The notes: a model not told the origin generated them from the sequence alone. DNA of 64,000 nt from Streptomyces hyaluromycini (GCF_002217755.1 NZ_BCFL01000019.1:62001-126000); one strand, 5' to 3'; positions 24,148-33,193 are shown, numbered from the stretch's first letter. Made by a program: numbers and translations.

Positions 24148-24305
24148 GCGGACCATCATGCCCGGTGGTCCCGTGGCCCCCACAGGGGCCCCATTATTGA
24201 TCCTTAACGTCCCAACTAGGGCCGTTCGGGGGCACTCGGTCACATTGCGGCCACTTGGGGTGACACCATGCTTCCACACGCCGGTCGAGGGGACGGTAGA
24301 GACGC

Positions 24306-24890
24306 ATGAGCACACCGAGTACGGGGCGACTGAAGACGCAGGGCACACCGAGCCTGCACCGGCCGCCCGCACAGCGCGGCGAGGACATCCCGCTGCCCGT
24401 GGAACCACCCGAGCACGACCTGGCCCGCCTGAGCCTGCCCGAGCTGCGCGTCCTGCGCCGGGACGCCCAGCGCGACGAGGCGGACCTGAGCTATGTACGA
24501 CGGCTGCTCCAGGGCCGTATCGACATCCTGCGCGCGGAACTGGCCCGCCGCTCCCCGGCGGGCGCGGCCTCCGTCGTGGACCGCCTCCCGGAGATCCTCA
24601 CGGACGCCCCGGCCCGCCACCGGTCCTCCGCCCGCCACGTCACCCTGGGCACCCCGCACAACGAGGAGTACGGCAGGCTGGCGGCCGACATGCTGGCCGA
24701 GGTCGAACTCTCCGACCTGGAGGCCCGCACGGACACCGAGCTGACGACGGCGATGGGCCGCCTGGTCCGCTACGAACAGGAGGTGTCGCGGCGCAGGCAG
24801 CACCTGCAACGAACGGCCGACGATTCGAGCGGAGAGATCACCCGCAGGTACCGGGAGGGCGAGGCACAGGTCGACGATCTACTGACCTGA
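24306..24890 (+). CDS. rsiG: c-di-GMP-dependent anti-sigma factor RsiG
   Basis: A 194-residue protein with the two c-di-GMP-binding motifs E-x3-S-x2-R-x3-Q-x3-D described for Streptomyces RsiG, the anti-sigma factor that holds the sporulation sigma factor WhiG inactive when loaded with c-di-GMP. Motif 1 is Glu58, Ser62, Arg65, Gln69, Asp73; motif 2 is Glu157, Ser161, Arg164, Gln168, Asp172. Both are complete. They lie in long helices that form an antiparallel coiled coil. The ATG at 24306 fits. A copy of the dispersed repeat follows the stop. Confidence 0.93.
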   Translation: MSTPSTGRLKTQGTPSLHRPPAQRGEDIPLPVEPPEHDLARLSLPELRVLRRDAQRDEADLSYVRRLLQGRIDILRAELARRSPAGAASVVDRLPEILTDAPARHRSSARHVTLGTPHNEEYGRLAADMLAEVELSDLEARTDTELTTAMGRLVRYEQEVSRRRQHLQRTADDSSGEITRRYREGEAQVDDLLT

Positions 24891-24895
24891 GGCGA

Positions 24896-24953
24896 AGCGC
24901 CCCGAAAGGGGCGCGGGGAACTGCGCGACCAGCCCCCACGCTCCCGCAGCCAA
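24896..24953 (+). repeat. dispersed intergenic repeat (GGGGCGCGGGGAACTGCGCG family)
   Basis: Hairpin GCGCCCCGAAAGGGGCGC followed by GGGGAACTGCGCGACCAG and a C-rich tail, starting five bases after the rsiG stop. Confidence 0.8.
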
Positions 24954-24996
24954 AATTGAATCGGCACCACCCCTACCCAACACCTACCGTGCTGTC

Positions 24997-26241
24997 ATGA
25001 CTGACGCCGTCGAAGTCCGCCCCATAACCGAACCCGAGCTAGCCGACTGGCACCGTGCCCTGGCCACCGGCTTCCTCCAGACCCCCACCCTCTCGGCCGA
25101 CCAACTCGACGCCCGCCGAAGGCAGTTCGTACCGGGCAGACTTCTCGGCGCCTTCGACGGCCCCCGCTGTGTCGCGACGTTCCGCTCCTTCGACCAGGAG
25201 CTGACCGCCGTCGGCGGCGCGACCGTCCCCGCCGACGCCATCTCGAACGTCACCGTGACCCCCACCCACCGCCGCCGCGGCCTGCTCACCCGCATGATGA
25301 GCCAGGACCTGGCCGCGGCGAAGGAGCGCGGAGACGTGGTCGCGACCCTGATCGCCGCCGAGTACCCGATCTACGGCCGCTACGGCTTCGGCCCGGCGAC
25401 CACGCTCACGGAGTGGACGATCGAGGTCGCCCGGTCCGGCCTGGACCCGCGCTGGTCGCGCCCCGAGGACGGCGGCCGGATCGACCTCGTCGACGGCGAG
25501 GACGTCCGCAAGCTCGGCCCCGACCTGCACGAACGCATCCGCCGCAGCACCCCCGGCGCGGTCAGCCGCACCGATCTGTGGTGGCAGGGGCGTACCGGCG
25601 TGATCCGCTGGGAGGCCGACTGGAAGGAGCCCTACTTCGCGGTGTACCGCTCGGCGGCCGGCGAGGTGGAGGGCATGGTGTCCTACGAGTCGGACGACAA
25701 CTGGCAGGGCAAGCAGCCGTACAACACGGCCGACGTGCACTGGCTGCTCGGCACGACCCCGGCGGCGGAGCGCGCCCTGTGGCACTACCTGTGCTCGATC
25801 GACTGGATCACCCGGGTGAAGACCGGCTGGCGGTCGCCGGACGACCTGCTGCCGCACTACCTGCCCGACCCGCGCGCCGCACGCGTCACCAACCAGGCGG
25901 ACTGGCTGTGGGTGCGGATCCTGGACGTCGTACGGGCTCTGGAGGCGCGGACGTACGACAGGGCGGGGTCGCTGGTCCTTGAGGTGGCGGACCGGCAGGG
26001 GCTGGCCGGCGGCCGGTTCCGGCTGGACGCCTCCCCCGATGGGGCGTCCTGCACCCCGACCACCGACACCCCCGACCTCGCCCTCGGCGTCGCCGAACTG
26101 GCGAGTGTCTGGCTCGGCGACCAGTCCGTGGCGCGGTTGCACGCGCTCGGACGGGTCCAGGAAGAGCGAGTGGGCGCCGCCCGGGAGGCCGACGCCCTGC
26201 TGCGCGCGCCCGGGCGTCCTTGGTGCCCGGACATCTTCTGA
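24997..26241 (+). CDS. GNAT acetyltransferase, Eis-like
   Basis: A 414-residue protein with the Eis layout: an N-terminal GNAT domain (about 1-150, with the acetyl-CoA loop around TPTHRRRGLLTRMM), a second degenerate GNAT domain, and a C-terminal sterol-carrier-like domain. Markers are AAEYPIYGRYGFGPAT and a C-terminal WCPDIF ending close to the Eis family's terminal Phe. Eis proteins acetylate amines such as aminoglycosides, though natural substrates vary. Start is ATG at 24997 with no strong ribosome binding site. It is monocistronic. Confidence 0.82.
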   Translation: MTDAVEVRPITEPELADWHRALATGFLQTPTLSADQLDARRRQFVPGRLLGAFDGPRCVATFRSFDQELTAVGGATVPADAISNVTVTPTHRRRGLLTRMMSQDLAAAKERGDVVATLIAAEYPIYGRYGFGPATTLTEWTIEVARSGLDPRWSRPEDGGRIDLVDGEDVRKLGPDLHERIRRSTPGAVSRTDLWWQGRTGVIRWEADWKEPYFAVYRSAAGEVEGMVSYESDDNWQGKQPYNTADVHWLLGTTPAAERALWHYLCSIDWITRVKTGWRSPDDLLPHYLPDPRAARVTNQADWLWVRILDVVRALEARTYDRAGSLVLEVADRQGLAGGRFRLDASPDGASCTPTTDTPDLALGVAELASVWLGDQSVARLHALGRVQEERVGAAREADALLRAPGRPWCPDIF

Positions 26242-26618
26242 GACGGGTCTCCTTCCTCGCGGGGACGGGTGCCTGAATCACCTTGTTCAGTTGTGTCTGT
26301 GCTGTTGTGTCTGTGCTGTGCTGCTCATCCGTAGCGAGCTGTGAAGTTGTGGCTGTGCGGGTCTGCCTGTGTTCGGTTGTCGGTGTTCAGTTGTGACTGT
26401 GCTGGTCGTGCTGGTCGTGCGCCCCGACGGCCGGGCCTGGTGGACCGGGCTCCCGGCTCCCCTCCGGAAGGGAACCCGGATGGCCAACCGCCGAGGAAGT
26501 ATGACCATGTTGCATGAGTTGGTGACCAACTCCACAGTACTTATCTCCACTTGGATGCGACTCATAACCACCTTCCCGTGAACTGCCGAAAGATGGCGGG
26601 AAGTTGTACTGTTTGTCC
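26242..26618. other. intergenic region with GT-rich low-complexity strand and devE promoter
   Basis: No gene is seen. From about 26282 to 26420 the plus strand is strongly skewed to G and T with repeated TTCAGTTGTG(T/A)CTGTGCTG units (26285 and 26388), unlike the surrounding DNA. A G/C hairpin follows near 26447-26482. The last 110 bases hold the devE operator and promoter. Confidence 0.7.
26516..26532. promoter_or_regulatory. devE operator palindrome
   Basis: GAGTTGGTGACCAACTC, a perfect inverted repeat around a central base. The inner 15 bases are identical to the devA operator at 27821-27835. Confidence 0.75.
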
Positions 26619-27533
26619 GTGGACCCGGAACTCGCCTCCGTCAATGGGCGGAAGAGGTCACAGCGGCCTCAGGCGTCACACCGCGAGGTGGCGGACGAGC
26701 TGCGCACCCGGATCAGGTCCGGGGTGCTGCGGCCGGGCCAGCGCATGCCCACGCAGGCCAAACTGGCCGACGAGTTCGGCGTCGAGCGCGGGGCCGTACG
26801 GCAGGCACTGCGCATCCTGCAGTCGGAGCACCTGCTCACCAACGTCTCGAAGGGCGCTCCGGCGACGGTGGCCCAGGATCCGGGCCCGGCATGGCCGGCG
26901 ATGGGCTCGGAGGCGCCGCCGCAACCGACCATGGTGGCCCTCACTCCCCGCATAGAGGCGGCCTTCGCGGCCTCGCACGTGAGGATCGACGCGCTCTGCC
27001 TGACCTCGGTCTCGCTCAACCTCGCGCTCGGCGGGCCGCTGCGGCTCATCCACGCGGGGCGGCTGGAACCGGCCAAGATCGACGTCCGGGTGCTGCTGCC
27101 GAGCCGGAACATCGACCTCGCGTTCCCGACGGCGGTGGCGGCCGACGCCTCGGCCGAGGACGCGGTGCACGACCGCTGGCTGGCCCAGCGCAACGCACAG
27201 GGCCAGGTGCTGCGGCACAACCTGCTGGCGCTGCGCGCCACGCACGGCATCGACGTGCACGTCACCTTCCGGGCCCTGCCGTTCACCCCGCCGGTCAAGC
27301 TGTACCTGCTCAACGGGGCGGAGGCGCTCTTCGCGTACTACACGCTGGGGCGCCACGAGCGGGAGATCGACCACGAGCACCTGCAGACGTACGACGCCGA
27401 GGGCACGCAGTCGATGCTCTTCGCCTTCGAACAGGGCGCGGGGCTGCGGGACACCACGTTCGTGGACCAGTCCACGAGGTGGTTCGACGCCCTGTGGGAG
27501 ACGATCAGTTCTGAGCTGCACCTGACGTCCTAG
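26619..27533 (+). CDS. devE: GntR-family regulator DevE
   Basis: A 304-residue GntR protein with a winged helix-turn-helix at about residues 20-85 (ELRTRIRSGVLRPGQRMPTQ, then EFGVERGAVRQALRILQ). Its C-terminal domain is shared with DevA (VTFRALPFTPPVKLYLLNGA, ALFAYYTLG). Paralogue and neighbour of devA, as in S. coelicolor, where devE is a GntR gene of the developmental dev locus. The GTG start is six bases after a -10-like TACTGT, so probably leaderless. The palindrome 87 bases upstream is shared with devA. Confidence 0.85.
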   Translation: MDPELASVNGRKRSQRPQASHREVADELRTRIRSGVLRPGQRMPTQAKLADEFGVERGAVRQALRILQSEHLLTNVSKGAPATVAQDPGPAWPAMGSEAPPQPTMVALTPRIEAAFAASHVRIDALCLTSVSLNLALGGPLRLIHAGRLEPAKIDVRVLLPSRNIDLAFPTAVAADASAEDAVHDRWLAQRNAQGQVLRHNLLALRATHGIDVHVTFRALPFTPPVKLYLLNGAEALFAYYTLGRHEREIDHEHLQTYDAEGTQSMLFAFEQGAGLRDTTFVDQSTRWFDALWETISSELHLTS

Positions 27534-27579
27534 GGCCCCGGGACCGGACGGGTCCGGGACCGGACACGGGCCCAGGTGC

Positions 27580-27771
27580 CTACAGGGCCGGCCCGGTGAG
27601 CATCAGGGCGAGCAGGACGGCGCCGGCGGAGCTGAACGCCGGGCTCTTGGCCTTGATCCCCACGGTGAGCAACAGCAGACCGATAATGCCAGTGGCACCG
27701 TACTTCGACTGGACCATCTGCTCGAAGCCGATGACGAAGACGGCGGAGACGAGAGCGAGGGCGGCAGGCAT
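27580..27771 (-). CDS. small membrane protein between devE and devA
   Basis: A 63-residue protein from ATG 27771 (an ATG at 27786 would add five residues). It is almost entirely hydrophobic: MPAALALVSAVFVIGFEQ, GATGIIGLLLLTVGI and a C-terminal LLALMLTGPAL. Two to three helices are likely. It is transcribed away from devA, sharing the devA operator region, and so could be controlled by the same GntR proteins. Function unknown. Confidence 0.7.
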   Translation of the reverse strand: MPAALALVSAVFVIGFEQMVQSKYGATGIIGLLLLTVGIKAKSPAFSSAGAVLLALMLTGPAL

Positions 27772-27808
27772 GGTGGTTCCCCCCATCAGTCGGGAAGCGA
27801 GGCTTCCG

Positions 27809-27858
27809 CCAACTCAATCAAGTTGGTGACCAACTCTGATTAAGTTGTCCCCAGTTGG
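27809..27858. promoter_or_regulatory. devA operator region
   Basis: AGTTGGTGACCAACT at 27821-27835, identical to the devE palindrome core. A second inverted pair CCAACT-N6-AGTTGG starts at 27809, and another half site AGTTGG lies at 27853. The clustering suggests cooperative binding and control of both devA and the divergent small membrane protein. Confidence 0.75.
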
Positions 27859-27922
27859 CTACTACTTATAAACAACCTTCAAACAACTCCCGCTAGATGG
27901 ATCAAAGTTGTAGCGTTTGGTC

Positions 27923-28789
27923 GTGACTCAGGAGAACGTGGCAGTGAACGCCGGCAGCACACCCAAGGAGATCGCCGACATCCTGCGGGAGCGCATCCGC
28001 TCGGGCGACCTCAGGGTGGGCGACCGCCTGCCCACCCAGGCCGAACTGGCCGAGGAGTTCGGGGTGGAGCGGGGGACCGTGCGCCAGGTCGTGCGGGCAC
28101 TGCAGGACGACGGTTTCCTCGTCGACGTCGGCAAGGGCAGCCCGCCGCGCATCGCCGAGCCCCGGCCCCCGGCGCTGGACGAACCCCAGCCGACGATGGT
28201 CGGCCTCGGCCCCCGCATGACGGAGGCGTTCGCCGCCGCGCACGTTCGCATCGACGCCGCCTGCCTCACCGCCCAGAGCCTGCTGCCGGCGCTCGCCGAA
28301 CCCCTGCGCATGATCCACGAGGGCCGGTTCCGCCCCGAACGCATCGACGTCCGCGTCCTGCTGCCCAGCCGCGACATCCCGCTCGCCTTCCCGACGGCCG
28401 TCGTCGACGGCGACGACGACACGGTCCACAACCGCTGGCTCGGCATGCGCAACGCCCAGGGCCAGGTCCTCCAGTACAACCTCCAGGGCCTGCGCTCCAC
28501 CCACAAGATCGACGTGAACGTCACCTTCCGGGCCCTGCCGTTCACCCCGCCGATCAAGCTGTACCTGCTCAACGGCGCGGAGGCGCTCTTCGCGTACTAC
28601 ACGGTCACCCGCCGCGAGGAGCAGACGGAGGACGGCCCGCTCGACATGTACGACGCCGTCGGCTCGGAATCCCTCCTCTTCTCCTTCGAGAAGCGGACCG
28701 GTCAGCGGGACGCCGCGTTCGTGGACCAATCCCAGAAGTGGTTCGACGCCCTCTGGGAAACCATCACGACGGACCTGACACTCTCTTAG
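27923..28789 (+). CDS. devA: GntR-family developmental regulator DevA
   Basis: A 288-residue GntR regulator. The winged helix-turn-helix is at about residues 10-75 (IADILRERIRSGDLRVGDRL, AEEFGVERGTVRQVVRALQ), and the C-terminal domain matches DevE. In S. coelicolor DevA is required for aerial mycelium formation and proper septation and is autoregulated. The GTG start is six bases after a -10-like TAGCGT, so the mRNA is probably leaderless. The stop overlaps the devB start by one base (TAGTG). Confidence 0.9.
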   Translation: MTQENVAVNAGSTPKEIADILRERIRSGDLRVGDRLPTQAELAEEFGVERGTVRQVVRALQDDGFLVDVGKGSPPRIAEPRPPALDEPQPTMVGLGPRMTEAFAAAHVRIDAACLTAQSLLPALAEPLRMIHEGRFRPERIDVRVLLPSRDIPLAFPTAVVDGDDDTVHNRWLGMRNAQGQVLQYNLQGLRSTHKIDVNVTFRALPFTPPIKLYLLNGAEALFAYYTVTRREEQTEDGPLDMYDAVGSESLLFSFEKRTGQRDAAFVDQSQKWFDALWETITTDLTLS

Positions 28790-29532
28790 TGACTTCTGAT
28801 ACGACGCAGACTGAACTGGTGGCAGCCAAGCGCAAGAACGCGACCAAAGAGCTAACGGAACTGGTCAGAAGCGCCCGTGTCGTCCTCTGGGACTTCGACG
28901 GGCCGATCTGTGGTCTGTTTGCGGTCCACTCGGCGGAAGGGGTCGCCGACGACCTGGTGGAGTGGCTTGCGAGCCGGGGTCTGAGCGGCCTGGTCACGGA
29001 CACCGAGCGCGACTCCCTGGACCCGCAGGTGCTGCTGCGCGCCGTGGACGACCGGCACTCCGGCAGTGACCTGGTCGTGGAGTTGGAGGAACGTCTCACC
29101 AAGGAGGAGTTGCGGGCTACGTCGACGGCGAGGCCGACGGCGTTCGCGGACGTCCTCATACAGACCTGGCGGGCGCTCGGCGCCCGTATGGCGGTCACCA
29201 CCAACAACTCCCCCCGGGCGGTCCGTGCCTATCTGGAGGACCGCGGTCTCACCCCGTGCTTCGCGCCGCACATCTACGGCCGCACCCAGGACCTGCACCG
29301 CCTCAAGCCCGACCCGCACTGCCTCAACCGCGCCCTCAGCGCGATGGGCGCCGCCCCCGCCGCGGCCCTGATGATCGGCGACTCCCTCTCGGATCTGGAG
29401 GCGGCCGCGAGGGCCGGCGTCCCCTTCCTCGGCTACGCGCGTAACGAGCCGAAGGCCAAGCTCCTGACCGAGGCCGGGGCCGGACATGTCGTCGGCTCGC
29501 TGGAGCCTCTGCTGGCGATTCTGCGGGGCTGA
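28789..29532 (+). CDS. devB: HAD-family hydrolase/phosphatase DevB
   Basis: A 247-residue HAD phosphatase. Motif I is DFDGP with the nucleophile Asp35 and Asp37; motif II is TTNNS (137-141); motif III is Lys173 in RLKPDP; motif IV is GDSLSD (197-202). It has a helical cap between motifs I and II. The start GTG shares its first base with the devA stop, giving the devAB operon known in S. coelicolor, where devB mutants also show developmental defects. Substrate unknown. Confidence 0.9.
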   Translation: MTSDTTQTELVAAKRKNATKELTELVRSARVVLWDFDGPICGLFAVHSAEGVADDLVEWLASRGLSGLVTDTERDSLDPQVLLRAVDDRHSGSDLVVELEERLTKEELRATSTARPTAFADVLIQTWRALGARMAVTTNNSPRAVRAYLEDRGLTPCFAPHIYGRTQDLHRLKPDPHCLNRALSAMGAAPAAALMIGDSLSDLEAAARAGVPFLGYARNEPKAKLLTEAGAGHVVGSLEPLLAILRG

Positions 29533-29650
29533 CGCCGACCCGCCGCACCGGATCCGTGCCCACCGCAGTCCGAGTCGACTGGTTGACTGGTTGACCGCCA
29601 AGTGGACTGGTTGGAGTGTGCGGCCAGGCGTCCCGGAGTACTTTCGGCGT

Positions 29651-30541
29651 GTGGTCGACCCCAGCGACGAAGCCGGCGGTGGCAGGGCGTTCCGACCGGT
29701 CCTCGTGGAGTTGCGGCGCAGACTCTCCGGGGGCCGCTATCCGGTGGGCACCCTTCTGCCCCCGCAGCGAGCCCTGGCGCAGGAGTTCGGCGTGTCCCGT
29801 GACACCGTGCAGCGCGTGCTGAGCGACCTGCGCGCCGAGGGCTGGATCGAGTCCAGGCAGGGGCAGGGATCCCGGGTCCTCGTGAGGCAGCCCGTCCCTT
29901 CCACCACGCCCCGGCCGACCGGGTTCCGTCCCCCGACGACCCTGGGTCCGGTCATCGGCGAGGCCTTCGAGCGGGACGAAGTCACCCTGGACGTCTGCGC
30001 GTTGACCTCGGAGAGCCTGGACGCACACGTCCGGGTGCAGTCCGAGCGCATCCACGCCGGCGTCATCACGCCGCAGCGGATCGCCGTGCGCCTGATCCTG
30101 CCGGCGGAGACGCTGTCCATGCCCTACCCGAGAGCCGTGGGCGACCCGGGCGACCCGCGCCTGCCGACGCGCCTGCGAGCCGTCACGCGGGCCCACACCG
30201 CCTCTCTGCGCACGGTCCTTGAACAACTGCGCAGCGAGCGTCTGGTGCCGTGCGTCGAGTTCGAGGTCCGCCGCGCCGAACTGACCCCGGCCTTCCAGCT
30301 GTATGTCGTCAACGGCGACGAGGTACTGCACGGCCTGTACCTGCCTGTCGTCCGCACGGTCTTCCTCGCCGACGGCGACGGCGACGGCGACGGCGAGGAG
30401 GTGGAAGCGGTGGACGTCCTGGGGCTCGGGGCGACCCTGACCCGCCACGTCGGCGACGCCGACCAGGACTCACCCGGATCGGTGTTCGTGACGAGCATGA
30501 CGGCCTGGTTCGACGCGGTCTGGGAGCTCCTGGCCGAGTGA
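29651..30541 (+). CDS. third GntR-family regulator of the dev cluster
   Basis: A 296-residue GntR protein from GTG 29651, with the winged helix-turn-helix near residues 15-85 (VLVELRRRLSGGRYPVGTLL, EFGVSRDTVQRVLSDL). Its C-terminal domain is distantly like DevA's, with YVVNGDEVLHGLYLPV replacing the LYLLNGAEALFAYY motif. A run of GDGDGDGEE near residue 240 is a simple repeat. The -10-like TACTTT ends six bases before the GTG, the same geometry as devE and devA, but the operator palindrome is not conserved; direct GACTGGTTGACTGG repeats (29577-29594) lie upstream instead. Confidence 0.78.
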   Translation: MVDPSDEAGGGRAFRPVLVELRRRLSGGRYPVGTLLPPQRALAQEFGVSRDTVQRVLSDLRAEGWIESRQGQGSRVLVRQPVPSTTPRPTGFRPPTTLGPVIGEAFERDEVTLDVCALTSESLDAHVRVQSERIHAGVITPQRIAVRLILPAETLSMPYPRAVGDPGDPRLPTRLRAVTRAHTASLRTVLEQLRSERLVPCVEFEVRRAELTPAFQLYVVNGDEVLHGLYLPVVRTVFLADGDGDGDGEEVEAVDVLGLGATLTRHVGDADQDSPGSVFVTSMTAWFDAVWELLAE

Positions 30542-30938
30542 GTCCGGGAGCGATCCTTGTGCGCCAACATGCGCGCCCCGACTGGGCGATCGCTCGGATT
30601 CGCGTGTATGGGACGGGTGGGAGGGCGGACGCACCCGATCCGGCGGACCACCCGTGGCGGCGGCCGGGCACAGGGCCCCTGTTGGCGCGCTGGCAACTTC
30701 CGTAACTGGATATCGCGGCGGCCGCAGTGCGTTAGCATGCCGGAACCGGCTGAGCAACCGCTCGGGTTCGGGGCAGGAGGTGGCGTAAACGCGGCCTCGG
30801 CCGACAGGGCACGGATGATGAGCGGACCACCGTTGGGCTACTCCTCCGGGCCTGTGGTCGTGCCGTTTTCAGCACCCGGGAATAGCGTTCTTCCCGACCT
30901 CCCCCTTCAGCGCGTGTTCGAACCCTCCGGAGCGGCAA
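30542..30938 (+). other. intergenic region with an open frame upstream of the double-kinase gene
   Basis: A promoter-like GTTAGCAT occurs near 30732. From ATG 30737 a frame stays open, with plausible protein (PPLGYSSGPVVVPFSAPGNS) up to about 30936, where the large kinase-fold gene begins one base out of phase. It may be a 5' untranslated leader, a small gene, or the true N-terminus cut off by a one-base frameshift. Confidence 0.4.
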
Positions 30939-33170
30939 GTGGGCGCACCGTTTCTCCCTCTCGAAAGCGGAGGACGCTCCGGCAGACCCGGGCCCGCTGC
31001 CGTACTCAGGGCCTTCGCCCGTCATGCGGCAGGCCAGGGGCATGCGAGTGTCGGTTTCCACAACCAGAACTACGTCCTGCCCGTCACCGACGAAGCGGCC
31101 GGCGCGCTCCATGTCGAACCGGGCACCCTCGTCACCGTGCGCGTGCGCAAGCCCGACGCCCTGTCCGTGGTGATCAGAACCTGGCCTAACGAGGCACAGA
31201 TCCTCCGGACGGTCCGTCGGGTGCTGCCCGATGTTCCGGACTGCCTCTTCGAGGGCAAAGGATTCGCCATCCACAGCCATGTGGAAGGCGTCCCCCTCTC
31301 CAGCGTCTGCGGCAACGGCAAGCCCGTCGACAGCCTCCTCCTGAAGGCCCTGGCGGCCCAGCTCGCCGGCCTGGCGCAGCTGCGCGGCGGCGCCGACCTG
31401 CCGCCCCTGCCCGCGCTGTGGCCCCGGAACTACACCGACAGCCAGGCCTTCCTGCGGATCCTGGCCCGGATGGCCGACCTCCAGATCCGCCAGCCCAACT
31501 GGCACCGCTTCGGCGGCCTGTTCACGGCACTGGGCGTCCCCGAGGACGCGCTGCTCCGGTACGCCGACCGCGTGCCCGCGATGTCCCGCCGGCCGTACAG
31601 CCTGCTCCACGCGGACCTGCACCGCGACAACGTGATCATGTCGTACGACGGTGCTCCGCCCCTCATCTGTGTCGACTGGGAACTGGCCACCTTCGGCGAC
31701 CCCCTGCACGACCTCGCCACCCATCTCGTCCGGATGCGGTACCCGGCCCACCAGTGGGACGAGGCCGTGGCGGCCTGGGCGGACGCCATGCGGCTGGTAC
31801 GGCCCACCGCGGTGCACGGGGCGGCGAAGGACCTGCGGCACTACGTGGACTTCGAACGGGCGCAGTCCGTCTACCCGGACGTGATGCGGGCCGCGAAGTC
31901 CCTGGAGGAGTCCTTCGACCAGAAGAGCCTGGACGAGGCGACCGCGGCCGTCCGCCGCGCGCTGGAGGCCGGTGCCGAACCGCTGCGGCTGCGCACGATC
32001 CCGCAGGACCGGGAGATCGAGCGGATCCTGTTCCGCTGGCGGGCGTCCTCACGGTCGGGCGGCGGCCGGCCCGGACCGGTCACCGAGGTCATCGACTGGA
32101 AGCCCGACCCGCGCGTCCCCGAGCAGCCGGACTTTCCCCGCGCCGCGGTCACCGACGCGCTGTTCCTGGAGGGCGCGGCCCCGGCCCGCCGGGTGTTCAA
32201 GGGCACCGCGCACCTCAACTCCGTGGTCTGGGTGCCCGGCACCGACTTTCCCGTGGTGGTCCGCCGCAGGGTGCCCCACCTCCTTCGCCGCGAGCCCAGC
32301 TTCCTCAGCGAGCACGCGGTGCTGCGGGCGATCGCGAAGTCCGGGGCCGCGGTGGCCGCGCCCCGGATCCTGGCGCTGGGGGAGAGCCACTCGCACCTGC
32401 TCTTCGACATCCGCACCTACTCCCGGGACCGCTTCGCCATCCACACCTACGAGGGCCCGAGCGACATCGACCGCACCCCCGACCACCCCGTCAACGGCCT
32501 TCGCCCGCACGAGGCCGACGCCCTCGTCGACCAGCTGGCCGAACTGACCCGGGTCGCCTACCGTCAGCTCGACCCGGCCGCCGACACCCCCGGGTTCTCC
32601 TTCTACGGCTGGCTGAGCGACCAGCTGGTCGCCCTGGTCGGCGCGCTCCCCGAGGAGTCCCGGCAGCTCGCCAGGGTCCTCGGTCTGCCCGAGGCCTCCC
32701 GGCTGCGCGAGATCCTCGCCCGGCACCAGGTCGGCCACCGCGACCCCGTCCTGCTGCACGGCGACCTCAACCCCTGGAACCTGGTGCGCCGCGACGACCG
32801 GCTCGCCCTCACCATCATCGACTGGGAGATGGCCCTGGTCGGCGACCCGCTCTACGACCTGGTGCGGCACATGCACCTGACCCCGACCCGGCCGGAGATC
32901 CGCGACCGGATGTTCCGCCGCTGGGAGCGCACGCTGGCCCCCGGGTTCACCAAGGACTGGCAGCGGGACTGGCGGGTGTACCGCTGGATCGAGATCGTCC
33001 GCTCCGCCTACGTCGACCTGGACCGCCTGGTCACCGGCGCGGGCCTGGACGCGCCGAACGTACGCCGCGCGGTCGACTCGTACGCCATGACCCTGGCCGC
33101 CGCCACCGCCTCCCTCGGTCTCACCGCCCGGCACCGGGCCAACCCCTACCTCACCCGCGCCCTCGGCTGA
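30939..33170 (+). CDS. double aminoglycoside-phosphotransferase (APH)-fold protein
   Basis: A 743-residue protein with two complete APH/choline-kinase-like domains in tandem. The first has the catalytic loop HADLHRDNVI near residue 222 and the metal motif VDWELATFGDP; the second has HGDLNPWNLV near 605 and IDWEMALVGDP. Both keep the catalytic Asp, Asn and second Asp, so both may bind ATP and phosphorylate a hydroxyl group. A linker of about 60 residues joins them. Natural tandem fusions are uncommon. The GTG start is uncertain because an upstream frame continues in another phase. Substrate unknown. Confidence 0.75.
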   Translation: MGAPFLPLESGGRSGRPGPAAVLRAFARHAAGQGHASVGFHNQNYVLPVTDEAAGALHVEPGTLVTVRVRKPDALSVVIRTWPNEAQILRTVRRVLPDVPDCLFEGKGFAIHSHVEGVPLSSVCGNGKPVDSLLLKALAAQLAGLAQLRGGADLPPLPALWPRNYTDSQAFLRILARMADLQIRQPNWHRFGGLFTALGVPEDALLRYADRVPAMSRRPYSLLHADLHRDNVIMSYDGAPPLICVDWELATFGDPLHDLATHLVRMRYPAHQWDEAVAAWADAMRLVRPTAVHGAAKDLRHYVDFERAQSVYPDVMRAAKSLEESFDQKSLDEATAAVRRALEAGAEPLRLRTIPQDREIERILFRWRASSRSGGGRPGPVTEVIDWKPDPRVPEQPDFPRAAVTDALFLEGAAPARRVFKGTAHLNSVVWVPGTDFPVVVRRRVPHLLRREPSFLSEHAVLRAIAKSGAAVAAPRILALGESHSHLLFDIRTYSRDRFAIHTYEGPSDIDRTPDHPVNGLRPHEADALVDQLAELTRVAYRQLDPAADTPGFSFYGWLSDQLVALVGALPEESRQLARVLGLPEASRLREILARHQVGHRDPVLLHGDLNPWNLVRRDDRLALTIIDWEMALVGDPLYDLVRHMHLTPTRPEIRDRMFRRWERTLAPGFTKDWQRDWRVYRWIEIVRSAYVDLDRLVTGAGLDAPNVRRAVDSYAMTLAAATASLGLTARHRANPYLTRALG

Positions 33171-33193
33171 CCGCCGCTGCGTAGGCTCGTCCC

